Assembly: GCA_958295885.1 (NCBI GenBank) | Contig: OY282380.1 | Span: forward strand, 3,348,001 to 3,412,000 | DNA length: 64,000 nt | Origin: Arenicellales bacterium | Lineage (GTDB): Bacteria > Pseudomonadota > Gammaproteobacteria > Arenicellales > JAJDZL01 | Reading direction: 5' to 3' | Part shown: positions 28,603 to 37,496 of the stretch, piece by piece | Numbering within the stretch: the stretch's first letter is position 1 | Layout: each line of letters starts with the position of its first letter | The notes under the pieces: generated by a model | Told to the model about the DNA's origin: nothing | What the model saw: the letters and a program-made list of their open reading frames with translations, nothing else | Database searches by the model: none | Made by a program: the position numbers and the translations under genes

Positions 28603-31035
28603 TCAGAACTTGCGGTTCATCTGAAATCCTGCCAAGGATTCTGTGCGGCCAAATCCGTCTCGCAGCGCCGCGACCCCAACGGAGTAATACGAATTCGGGC
28701 CGCCTTTGATGCCGGCGCGCAGAGCGACTTTGTCAAAGGATAGCAGTTTACGACCGTTAATGGCCACATCTTGAAAGGCAATCGTGCCGCTTTCGTCAAC
28801 GCTCGCTGCGGTTCTGATGACCCCTTCGAACGGTGCGATCAGTCGCTCAACCCCAAGCTCTGTCTCAAAAGTTACGGAACTGCTGGGTTGAAACGAGACT
28901 GCGAGGCTCGCAGAACCCAATAGTACGTTGTCAAATTGCAGCAGCGGACCGCTTTGCAGCACTAATCGAGTCACACGATTCGTCAAGTCAAGTCGAACGG
29001 ATTTGCGCTTCACAATATTGCGCCTCCACCCCAGTTCGACGCTGTCACCTTTCAACTCGAGAGCTCCGGAACCATACCACCCCATCGGCCGCTCAAGTCC
29101 TGACGCGAAGGAAATTCCGAATGCTTGTGCACCAGTCGTTTGTCTGCCGAGTTCTGGAACGAATGACAGATTTGCAACTGTTTTTGGGTGCCAGCTGGAG
29201 ATCCCGAACCCCGGGGTCTCCGGCTCTGCCGCACCGGAGGCAACACTGGCATGCCAGATTCCGAATGCATCGTCAAACCTCAGAGCAACGCCAATCGCAT
29301 TTTCTGACATTCGATGGTCATTGCCAGGAAGCGGCGACCCGACCAGGCGTGCAAGACCTCGCGTTACCCCAGAACCTCGGCCAAAACCGACGTACGAATT
29401 GCTCTTTTGAAAACCATACCCTTGGAATTGACCGTCCGACGCTATTCTCGATGCGTACCCATCAACTTTTTCATTGTGCTGTTGCCACTGAGTCAGAGAG
29501 AGATCTTCCATTGAGAAATAAGAGCTTCGAGGTTTGGCGAAGTTCTCTAGCCCGACTTTGAAAGGCGCTCGCTGATAAGTGTCAAAAACCAGGGTAAATT
29601 GACCATTGAGATTTTGTTCGATCACCTGAGTCGGCAAGGTGACTTGCGTGCCGCTGGTCGAAAATACCGGTCCTTTAGCGCGGCTGCTTAAGGCGAAATT
29701 GGTGCCGCCCACTGGACGTGATGCAGCGTCTAGGTTCAGCCGTCCCTGTCCAAATTTCGCTCTGTCGCTGTATTGACCCATCTTGTCAGCAGTCCTGAAA
29801 ATACGCTTGCGCACCTCATGATACGTAAGATTCGGAAACATGCTCTTCAGCGCAGCCAAGCTGGCCGTAACATAAGGAGCAGCGATTGAGGTTCCTCCTG
29901 CGACACTCCATTTTCCATTGCGTACTGTCGTTAAGACGACAATTGGCGCAGCGATGCACCAGTCTCTGGTTTCTCCGCATTCAAACGAACCGCGAGATAA
30001 ACTGCCGTCCGTTTCAAGGCCGACCACAGAAATCCACCCGTCCTTAAGCTCCGGAACATATTTGGGCAGAATCTTTTCGAGGCTCTGTTCGCGTTGTGGA
30101 GCTAGGCTGGTGCGGTTTCCGCCAGCCCACACTAACACACCGCCTGCCTCAACATATTTCTTAAATGCTTCCAAGCTCCAAGGCATCATGTCATCGTAGT
30201 AACTTCGACTGATTCCTGGAACCTCATCCCAAGGATACGACCTGAACCAACTCATATTCGTAGCGCCAACTCCAAGAGATCTCATCCAATCGATGCCTCG
30301 CGCGATCTGCCGGTCGAATTCCGGCCCCCATTCGTGTTCTTCAACATCTGGCTTACCCCATGGAGGAGAAAGACCGGATGTGTCCGTGTTTCCGTAAGAT
30401 ATAATTTTCGCTTCGTAGGCAATGCCAATCACTCCCTGTCCATTCTTTTTTGCCGCGAGAACCCCGTTGACAAAAGTGCCGTGCTCATCTGTGTCTTCCA
30501 ATGGGCTGCCATCTGCTCTATTAAGATCAGGACGACCGTCATGCTCGCAGCGTCCCAGGGCGCAGGCCAACTCGAACTGGCCGGCCAAATCTGGATGATT
30601 TTCGGTTGTGCCGGAATCGACAGAACCGACTCTTTCTCCCCTTCCGGTTCCACCGCGGCTGTGCATAGCCAGTACTCTTCTTATCTCCTCTCTTCGGACT
30701 GCATCTTCTGGTGGATACGTGGTTTCAGGGAAAGCGACAACCTCTTCAGTCTCAGGAATGTAGCCACCTGGTTCTGGGGGTGGCGGGGGTGGGGCTGAAT
30801 CAGGGGGCGGCGGGGGTGGCGGGGCTGTTGAAGAGCCTCCACCTCCACAGGCGGTTAGAAAAACGATTGCAGCAGCTAGACTCAGAATCCAAAAAATACG
30901 AAACCTCTGTTTCGACCTGAGAACTGAGGGAGCGCATTCGAACTTGCTAATACCGAGGACTTCTACATCAGTAGCTCGCAATAAGAATGAAAATTGGGAT
31001 TGTCGGGGCATTTTACAATATGCAGAGAGGGTCAT
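28603..31035 (-). CDS. S8 (subtilisin-like) serine protease, autotransporter lipoprotein
   Basis: An 810-residue predicted surface protease. A hydrophobic stretch ends in a lipobox (FLTAC, C63 from the first ATG), then a glycine- and proline-rich linker (about 64-90). The peptidase S8 triad is visible: D140 in GSVDSG, H185 in DEHGTFVNG and S383 in GGTSIAAPY. From about residue 500 to the end the sequence is strand-rich and closes with a terminal phenylalanine, as in outer-membrane beta-barrels, giving the layout of SphB1-type autotransporters. The first ATG lies far ahead of the signal sequence and 10 bases from a MITE, so the true start is uncertain. Likely substrate: surface or secreted proteins. 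Confidence 0.8.
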   Translation of the reverse strand: MTLSAYCKMPRQSQFSFLLRATDVEVLGISKFECAPSVLRSKQRFRIFWILSLAAAIVFLTACGGGGSSTAPPPPPPPDSAPPPPPPEPGGYIPETEEVVAFPETTYPPEDAVRREEIRRVLAMHSRGGTGRGERVGSVDSGTTENHPDLAGQFELACALGRCEHDGRPDLNRADGSPLEDTDEHGTFVNGVLAAKKNGQGVIGIAYEAKIISYGNTDTSGLSPPWGKPDVEEHEWGPEFDRQIARGIDWMRSLGVGATNMSWFRSYPWDEVPGISRSYYDDMMPWSLEAFKKYVEAGGVLVWAGGNRTSLAPQREQSLEKILPKYVPELKDGWISVVGLETDGSLSRGSFECGETRDWCIAAPIVVLTTVRNGKWSVAGGTSIAAPYVTASLAALKSMFPNLTYHEVRKRIFRTADKMGQYSDRAKFGQGRLNLDAASRPVGGTNFALSSRAKGPVFSTSGTQVTLPTQVIEQNLNGQFTLVFDTYQRAPFKVGLENFAKPRSSYFSMEDLSLTQWQQHNEKVDGYASRIASDGQFQGYGFQKSNSYVGFGRGSGVTRGLARLVGSPLPGNDHRMSENAIGVALRFDDAFGIWHASVASGAAEPETPGFGISSWHPKTVANLSFVPELGRQTTGAQAFGISFASGLERPMGWYGSGALELKGDSVELGWRRNIVKRKSVRLDLTNRVTRLVLQSGPLLQFDNVLLGSASLAVSFQPSSSVTFETELGVERLIAPFEGVIRTAASVDESGTIAFQDVAINGRKLLSFDKVALRAGIKGGPNSYYSVGVAALRDGFGRTESLAGFQMNRKF

Positions 31036-31044
31036 GATTTAGAT

Positions 31045-31250
31045 AGTGTTCATCAGGTAATTCTACATCAAATTGATAATAATGATCAATCGTTCGATAT
31101 TTTCAAACGAAGAATTTTCGGTTTTAGCGGATTAACGGGTTCAAAGGCGAATTTTGCTGCCAAATGCCACAAACCAGCAAAATCTACACTTAATGGAATG
31201 ACATGATTGATAAATATTATCAATTTTTTAAACGTTTTCTGGCAAACACT
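31045..31250 (-). mobile_element. MITE-like element, AGTGT family (copy A)
   Basis: A 206-bp sequence about 75-80% identical by eye to the reverse complement of copy B at 33759-33963. It begins AGTGTTCATC and ends GGCAAACACT, so it has terminal inverted repeats, which extend imperfectly for about 45 bases including AATTGATAATA near both ends. It encodes nothing. It ends 10 bases from the first ATG of the S8 protease. A target duplication is not clear. Confidence 0.7.
31060..31089 (-). promoter_or_regulatory. Promoter-like boxes inside MITE copy A, facing the S8 protease
   Basis: On the minus strand TTGATC (31084-31089) and TAGAAT (31060-31065) are separated by 18 bases. The matching positions in copy B carry TTGTTA and TATAGT with the same 18-base spacer. 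The boxes point at the protease gene. Function is inferred from sequence only. Confidence 0.45.
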
Positions 31251-31303
31251 TGATGATTAAGGCCTGATGATAATGGCTTTATTCGTGAAATGTGTGGAAT
31301 TTA

Positions 31304-31445
31304 CAGGTGTTTCCCATGCTATTTTTTGGTCCATAAAATCCGGCAGGCGGCATCTAAAATGACACTCACACCACTTGGCTATTTTGCTCATTATCAAACA
31401 ATTTCAGATATTTCGCACTGACTTGCTTAGCGTGGGATGCTCCTG
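31304..31445 (+). mobile_element. 142-bp MITE-like element, CAGG family (copy 1)
   Basis: Nearly identical to the reverse complement of 38075-38216. Its termini are imperfect inverted repeats (CAGGTGTTTCCCATGC and GCGTGGGATGCTCCTG). It is flanked on both sides by GTGGAATTTA (31294-31303 and 31446-31455), a perfect 9-10 bp target duplication. It has no coding capacity. Confidence 0.8.
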
Positions 31446-31457
31446 GTGGAATTTATC

Positions 31458-32085
31458 AACCAAATCCGAAATTAGAAAATATTTCAGCCATCAGGATCGA
31501 GAATTCAGCCGATTTTCCGAATATTCAGTACGCCGTTCGGCGAGAACAGTCCACGGAGATTCTCATTTTGCGGCAATTGGGCCGGTCCATGATGCTAGGC
31601 GCATGAAGTTCCTTTGACAAGACGCATGAAAGCCTTCCGCGGTGTCGGAATCGATGTCAATTGGAGAAGAGCAGCGCCGCACAAGGCGGCGGATTCACGA
31701 CAGTTGGCAGTTGCGGACGGACCAAAGCGCTTCGTCGATCAGCTGCCGCTGCGCTAGATTGAGTTTCAAAGTTCACTGCGGCCCATGGTAGACAATCTGT
31801 GCGGGCAACGCATACAGACGCCAGCGTATCGTGATCGCCCGTCTGTTTTCCCAGCCAGCCGGCAGCAATTGTCGCAGCAGCGCCAATAGATTGCAGGCTA
31901 ACGCACACAGCTTGAAATATGCCGCATTGGCGCCAAAATCGCCACATGGCAGATGTGCGCCGCCGAAGTCACTGCGTAATTCCTTGATCCGGTTCTCCGA
32001 GGCTTCTCCGCGCTGATTGTAAAAATGCACGACCTAATGTTCGTCCCAGTTCGTCTGCAAATCCAAATTCGTGGCCAACGAGGCT
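31458..32085 (-). mobile_element. Truncated IS1380-family element (copy 2)
   Basis: It starts at a terminal repeat CCAAATCCGAAATTAG and then follows the distal half of copy 1 (14310-14890) at a diverged but obvious level, including the shared GACGCATGAAAGCCTTCCGC. The homology stops at about 32085, so the transposase start and the other terminus are missing. All frames are interrupted. Confidence 0.75.
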
Positions 32086-32304
32086 GTGTATTTATTGATT
32101 CCTTATCGAACCGACTCTGGCGAGTCTGATCAAATTGATGAATTTGAAGTGGCAATCACTAAATCCTGCTCGTCTGATCCTCAATTTCTGAATCAAGCAG
32201 CCAAAAATGGGACTAAAAAGCCTCAATTGCTCCTCAAATCACCGTTATTTTTGTGTTTTAACCGAATTTCACCCTTATTTCCTAATTTTGTGCGCAATAC
32301 GACA

Positions 32305-33564
32305 TCAGAGCTTCGAATCCCACAAGATTGAGTGCCTTTTGAAGTTGTAACTCAGAGCCATCAGCGAAAATTCACCCTGACATTTGGGCAGGGTTCGCAT
32401 CATGAAATGACGCATCTGCCAGTTGTGCTTGAAGGTGCCAAAGGGATGTTCCACGATCGAACCGCGTTCGCGGGCCTGAGCAGGATGGTCCTTGAGACGC
32501 TGTCGATTGCGTTCTACCGAAGCTTCATGGATCGAGCGATGGGTCGTTCGAGAGCGAGCCTTCGGCGACAGACACCGCTCACTAAGGCGGCAGGCCTGAC
32601 ACTGTGCCGTACTGGCGCGATAGGTTACATACTGTTTGTTTTTATTGCGGATTGTTCCACCGCGCTTTAGTGTTTCGTCGGCCGGACAAACATAGACATC
32701 GGCATCGGCATCATAGTTGAAAGCGTCCCGACCAAAGCGTCCGCCGCGTCCTTTACGACTCGCATGCTGAGGCTCGGCCACGGTCACTTCAAATCCCTTC
32801 TGCTCGCAGGCATCCAGCTGTTCCGCGCTGTGATACCCGCTATCGGCCAGACCCTTGAGCGCGTCATTGCCGAGCGTCTCGGCGGCGGTCATCATCGGCT
32901 GCAGCTGCTGCTTGTCGTTTCCGTCCTGAGTGACCTGTTCAGTCACAATTAATCTGTGTTTGTCATCCACCACAATCTGTACGTTGTATCCGGGTGTCGT
33001 CTCCCCGTTTTTTTTCAGCAGACGCGCATCCGGATCCACCTCGCTGATCTGACTGTCACCACTGGCTTCGAGCTTCGCCTGCAATTCCTTTTTTTCTTTC
33101 TGACGCTCGAGCCAATACTCCATTTTGGCTTTCAATTCAGACACTTCCGACAACTCTTCGGCTTCAGTTTCGTCGGCATCGAATTCGTCCAACTGCCGAT
33201 AATATTCCTCAATGCGCGCCTGCATCTACTCCAGCTGACGCTGCAGCTGCCTGTCGGTATGGATGGTGCTGGCATTGGCATCGGCTTTCAAATAGGTGCC
33301 GTCAATCGCCACCAGCTGTCCGCCAAACAATTTCAACCCCTGGCACAGGCCGACAAACTCACGCTGCGCCGCTTTCAACGCCTCAACGTTGTCTTTTCTG
33401 AAATCGGCAATCGTCTTGTAACACGGAGTCGCCTTCTGACACAGCCAGATCAACTCCAGATTGCGCCGCAGCACCGGTATGTCGTCGCGCGATTTCGGAT
33501 TAATCCTCACTTCGCTGATGAAGGTGCCGCCCAGCTCGGCTTGTGTCGATTCGACTTGTCTCAT
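32305..33564 (-). pseudogene. IS1182-family transposase, broken
   Basis: Two open segments in the same order as an IS1182 transposase. 33226-33564 gives the DUF772-distal part with LVAIDGTYLKADAN, containing the first catalytic aspartate. 32305-33225 gives the rest, with GYNVQIVVDDKHRLIV, ADSGYHS, AQCQACRLSERC and the closing EHPFGTFKHNW and GEFSLMALSYNFKR motifs. They are in one frame and are separated by a single TAG stop. The first about 60 residues are missing. A diverged piece of a related transposase lies at 44046-44606. Confidence 0.82.
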
Positions 33565-33758
33565 GGCAGAAAAAAGACCGAAGATTTAGTTGATTTGGAG
33601 AATTTGATGGTCAATCTCGAGGTTTTGACCCTAATATTGCCAATTTGGAGGCGATTTCGCTGTTTTACAGAAATTCTTCGCCTCCAATGTATCAACTTTA
33701 TGTGTCTGATGTTGCTTGGTAATCATACACTATTTTGGTCTTCTGCCAAGCACTAACT

Positions 33759-33963
33759 AGTGTCTGCCAGAAAATGCTTAATACAATGATAATAATGACT
33801 TTATAATGTCATTCTAACAAGTGAAGATTTTGCTGGTTTGTGGCATTTGGCAGCGAAATTCGCCTTTGAACCTTAATCCGTTAAAACCGAAATTTCTTCG
33901 TTTGAAAATATCGCATGATTGTTATTTATTATCAATGTGATGTATAGTTTTCGGATGAACACT
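33759..33963 (+). mobile_element. MITE-like element, AGTGT family (copy B)
   Basis: A 205-bp non-coding element starting AGTGTCTGCCAGAAAA and ending ATGAACACT, with about 45-bp imperfect terminal inverted repeats. It is flanked by AACT on both sides (33755-33758 and 33964-33967), a likely 4-bp target duplication. It ends only a few bases before the AAGGAGG ribosome site of the BCCT gene, so it forms that gene's whole leader. Confidence 0.75.
33919..33948 (+). promoter_or_regulatory. Promoter-like boxes inside MITE copy B, facing the BCCT gene
   Basis: TTGTTA at 33919-33924 and TATAGT at 33943-33948 with an 18-base spacer. The equivalent boxes with the same spacing are present in copy A. The predicted transcript would start close to the ribosome site at 33968-33974. 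Confidence 0.5.
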
Positions 33964-33983
33964 AACTAAGGAGGATGATAAAA

Positions 33984-35726
33984 ATGCCAATTCCCCAACC
34001 GCTCAGTGAGTTGAAAATAGAAAAAAAAGAGTCCGGCTTTTATGAAGGATTCAGCCAGACGGTTGCATTGCCAGCGAAGGTGCTAATCGCTTTAATTGTC
34101 ATCTGGGCGGCAATGGACCCGCAACGGGCAGGACAGGTGCTCAGCGACATACAGAACTGGTCACTGGAGCATTTCAATGCCTACTATATCTACGCAGTCG
34201 CCTTTTACGTATGTGTTTGCTTATTTATATCATTGTACCCACCCTTCGGTAAAGTTAAGCTCGGTCCACCAGACGGGAAGCCGGAATTCTCGGATTTCTC
34301 ATGGTTTTCAATGATGTTTGGTGCAGGAATCGGAATTGGAATGCTTGGTTACGCAGCTGCGGAACCAATATGGCATTTGGGAAATAACCCGGAAATAATT
34401 ATGAGCAAGGAGGCGATTAAAACACTTTTCGTCAGTAGCAATATAGAACTTGCAGAAGGTGCCGATGTATTTGCCGAATACCAGAAGCAACTTGCTGCCG
34501 GTTCGGTCGCAGCGATCGATGGATTAGCCATTCCCAAAACGGAATCGGCAGTACGCAGTGCATATCACTATGCGTTTCTGCATTGGGGTCTGGGGACCTG
34601 GGCAACCTATTCGCTGGTCGGTATTTCGCTTGCATTTTTCGCCTACAGACGCAATCTGCCATTAACAATACGTTCTGGATTGAGTTCTCTGTTCGGCCGT
34701 TCAATGGAAGGACCCTTTGGGAGCATTGTCGATATCGCTGCCGTGTTATCAACGTTACTCGGAATATCACAAACAATCGGTCTTGGTCTCAACGCATTTG
34801 CTTCGGGACTACACAATATTACCGGGGCGGATTGGCTGATGACAACCGGCGAATCCCCTGGACCAACTACAGGTGCGCTGCTGTTATCCTTAGCAGTTGT
34901 GATGCTCCTGTCTACCTCGTCAGCATTGTCTGGCGTAGGAAGAGGCATCAAATGGCTCAGTAACACGAATATGGTGCTGTCTTTTTCCCTGCTCACGTTC
35001 TTCCTGATTTTTGGAGCGACTATGTTCGCGTTTGAACTGCTGGGTAAAGGAATCTTCAGTTACATCGTTCATCTGCCGGCCCTGACACTGACTGTATGGG
35101 ACCCATCAACAGAACTTGGTGGCTGGCAAACTGGCTGGTCTGTTTTCTTTTGGGCCTGGGCGATCGCATTTGGCACCTTTGTTGGCATTTTCCTTGCACG
35201 AATATCAAAAAACCGAACTATTCGGGAATTTGTTTTAGGCGCCATCGTCGCTCCTTCAATTATGTGCTTTATCTGGTTTACTTTTGTAGGCGGCACAGCC
35301 ATTGACCTGGAATTGAGCGGTGCCGCAGATGGAAGAATCTTTGGTTCGAATCTAACGTATCAGCTCTATGAGGTAATTAACATCATGCTGTCCCCGACGC
35401 TGGCCACATTGATGTCAATTATGATCGTGATTCTGTTGCTCACTTATCTGGTAACTTCCGCTGACTCCGCAATACTGGTGATCAATACGATCAACTCTGG
35501 TGGAGATTACGACGTTAAGACCGGCCAGAAACATATCCTGATTTGGGGTATCGCACTCACCGCAGTGGTCGGAGTTTTATTGCTTGCCGGTGGATTGAGA
35601 GCAATTCAGTCCGCAATGATTGTGGGGACTATTCCATTTACGGCGGTTCTAATATTGATGGGCATTGGTTTGCTCAAGGCATTAGTCCGGGATCATTTAC
35701 GAAGTAAGCAATCGCAAAATTCCTGA
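33984..35726 (+). CDS. BCCT-family transporter (betaine/carnitine/choline type)
   Basis: A 580-residue inner-membrane secondary transporter, predicted to import compatible solutes or trimethylamine compounds driven by an ion gradient. About twelve hydrophobic segments are visible. The family region FSMMFGAGIGIGMLGYAAAEPIWH (about residues 110-133) contains the glycine-rich segment of TM3, and later blocks FFWAWAIAFGTFVGIFLARIS and YLVTSADSAILVIN match BetP/CaiT/BetT. The ATG at 33984 is chosen because AAGGAGG at 33968-33974 sits 9 bases before it; the ATG at 33975 overlaps that site. A loop of about 60 residues around residue 150 (AEGADVFAEYQKQ) is longer than usual. The leader is a MITE. Confidence 0.93.
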   Translation: MPIPQPLSELKIEKKESGFYEGFSQTVALPAKVLIALIVIWAAMDPQRAGQVLSDIQNWSLEHFNAYYIYAVAFYVCVCLFISLYPPFGKVKLGPPDGKPEFSDFSWFSMMFGAGIGIGMLGYAAAEPIWHLGNNPEIIMSKEAIKTLFVSSNIELAEGADVFAEYQKQLAAGSVAAIDGLAIPKTESAVRSAYHYAFLHWGLGTWATYSLVGISLAFFAYRRNLPLTIRSGLSSLFGRSMEGPFGSIVDIAAVLSTLLGISQTIGLGLNAFASGLHNITGADWLMTTGESPGPTTGALLLSLAVVMLLSTSSALSGVGRGIKWLSNTNMVLSFSLLTFFLIFGATMFAFELLGKGIFSYIVHLPALTLTVWDPSTELGGWQTGWSVFFWAWAIAFGTFVGIFLARISKNRTIREFVLGAIVAPSIMCFIWFTFVGGTAIDLELSGAADGRIFGSNLTYQLYEVINIMLSPTLATLMSIMIVILLLTYLVTSADSAILVINTINSGGDYDVKTGQKHILIWGIALTAVVGVLLLAGGLRAIQSAMIVGTIPFTAVLILMGIGLLKALVRDHLRSKQSQNS

Positions 35727-35877
35727 AACCGGGATTTCCCTTGGAAATCAGGCTGAACAAAAGGACATGAATCTGCCCATATTAGTGACATCATCAAATT
35801 GTGAGTCATTTCGCAAAGTTGGGGCGGTCCGGGTATCGAAACGGGTATTGAAAAATTAGCAGGTTGTATGTCATTTT

Positions 35878-36120
35878 GAAGGCGGGAATTTTCGGGATGT
35901 CGATATGGTCGATTACCGTGAGGAGGACTATTGAGTACCCATGAAGAGTTCTCCTCACTCCAATTTATTCGATTCGGTATGCCCGTTTTGAGCCGTTGGA
36001 ATTGAGTTTCAAAGAAGCTGCAGTAGCGCTATGGGTCAACCAAAAACAGCTTTCAGTTATCGTCGATTGCTAAGCCGGGGTTTCATCTGAAATTGCGGTC
36101 CGTTTTAACAAGATATTCAA
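35878..36120 (+). pseudogene. HigB-HigA toxin-antitoxin remnant
   Basis: 35878-35935 reads as the C-terminus of a HigB-type toxin (EGGNFRDVDMVDYREEDY then stop). About 60 bases on, a frame reads FEPLELSFKEAAVALWVNQK and then QLSVIVD, a stop codon, and AGVSSEIAVRFNKIF, matching the helix-turn-helix of HigA antitoxins, which usually has NGRAGISPEMA there. The stop and a frameshift near the start show both genes are dead. Order toxin then antitoxin is that of higBA. Confidence 0.6.
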
Positions 36121-36372
36121 TCGCGTGGCGGATACCTAGTAGCCGTTCCCTACCCTTAATCTATAAGTGCATCCTTGACGCAAAGCCTTGTGCATCTGCT
36201 CCTCATTGATGAACTCAGCAACACTAGTGCGAACCGTATTTTGATGGTTTAGCGGAGATGACTTCTGCGGATTTCCTGATAACTGGGCGGCAAGTCGGTT
36301 TTCAGCGGCGATTTAACCGGAGCTTTAACATGCATGCAAGTTCTTGTACATATGCCCCTGATCCCATTAAAT
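36121..36372. other. Short region between the HigBA remnant and the IS66-like relic
   Basis: No gene was recognised here. It may include further worn HigA sequence and target DNA of the IS66-like relic. Confidence 0.4.
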
Positions 36373-37431
36373 GTAAAAGGGGCAAAATTAGAGTATGGGT
36401 TTCAATGGTCGGGGCCATGTCTGCTTGAATCCAAGTCTGTGACCGAGAGCGATTTTTGAATTTACGGTAACCCATAATTGTAGTTGAAGCAGTGTGTTTC
36501 GAGGTCAATGCCAAGCCGAAATTTCGACTTCATGGTCGTCTTCAGCAGCGCCGAATTGTGGACTTGATTCGGATGAGAGTGATCTGGCTGTGTGGATAGG
36601 GATATTGACCGGAGGCGGGGAGTACGCTGAATTGAGCTTGCGCCGAGAGCAGGTGGAAAAATGATCTGCAAATCGTCGACCTGACGGCCCATATCGTCGA
36701 CTTGACAGAACAAAACGTCAAGCTGAGTGAGCAGGTGCAGTTGCTGTCGGATGAGATCAAGCGTTTGAAGAAGCTGCCCAAGCACCCTAAACTCAAGCCA
36801 AGCAGGTCCAGCGGCATGCATGACAAAGTGAAAGCCAAGCTCTCGAATTCGACCGACGGCAGTCGCAAAAAGCGTCGGCGCGGCCGCAAAAAATACAGCG
36901 ACAACATCCAGCGCAAAACGATTGAGGTTAAAGCGACAAACGTAGCCGAAAGTTCGACTCGCATCGGCTTCAAGAGCTGCCGCGTTCAGGAACTTGTGCT
37001 GTCTCCGCTGCTGATTGAATACCGCCAATAAGCCTGATCTGCTGCGGGTGCTGGATCACCCGTACACGCCGCTGCACAACAACTTAGGGGAAAATGATAT
37101 GCGAACATACGTCATGCGCCGCAAAATATCGTCTGGAACCCGTAGCGACAAGGGACGCGACGCGCGCGATGCCGGGCTTGGAAATTTGAAAACCTGCCAC
37201 AAACAGCAACTGAGTTTCTGGCATCTTCTAACAAATCGGTTCAAAGGGCCAGACGCACCCTATGTGCCATACTTGCCCACACTCGTCAGTCAACTCGAAA
37301 AATCGACCACTCCAACCTGACGCCAGACAACCGCGCCGCTTCAAGCAGAATCTCTGCCAGTTCAAACACCAAAACAGATGTCGTCGCTGTCCTAAGGAAA
37401 GAAGACCAAACCCCAGTTTTGCCCCGCTTAC
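36373..37431 (+). mobile_element. Internally deleted IS66-like element
   Basis: Both ends carry a matching terminal repeat: GTAAAAGGGGCAAAA at 36373-36387 and, inverted, TTTTGCCCCGCTTAC at 37417-37431. The GTAA start is typical of IS66. Inside, the transposase N-terminal region (to about 37030) is followed directly by its C-terminal region, so the catalytic centre has been deleted. The 8-bp duplication expected of IS66 was not found in the flanks. Confidence 0.7.
36702..37320 (+). pseudogene. IS66-like transposase remnant lacking its catalytic core
   Basis: The frame at 36702-37031 has the leucine-rich N-terminal coil and a basic RKKRRRGRKKY segment. The frame at 37015-37320 has HNNLGENDMRTYVMRRKISSG, the conserved C-terminal motif around the catalytic glutamate. 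The two are joined in different frames with several hundred bases missing between them. Confidence 0.72.
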
Positions 37432-37496
37432 TTGTATTTTCTGTAATGCAACGGCTGCATTAAGTGACAGGCTGAACGGACACAAGTGGATATCGG

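Noticed and set aside
28833..29561. 242-codon frame opposite the S8 protease
   Set aside because: It overlaps the barrel part of a well-supported gene and has a composition typical of a shadow frame.
32956..33756. 266-codon frame opposite the IS1182 transposase
   Set aside because: The minus strand matches IS1182 motif by motif; the plus frame is rich in Leu, Gln and Phe from the reversed helices.
31045..33963. Copies A and B considered as the two ends of one large composite transposon
   Set aside because: Each copy has its own pair of inverted termini, and B has its own flanking duplication, so they are better read as separate small elements; the region between holds unrelated relics.
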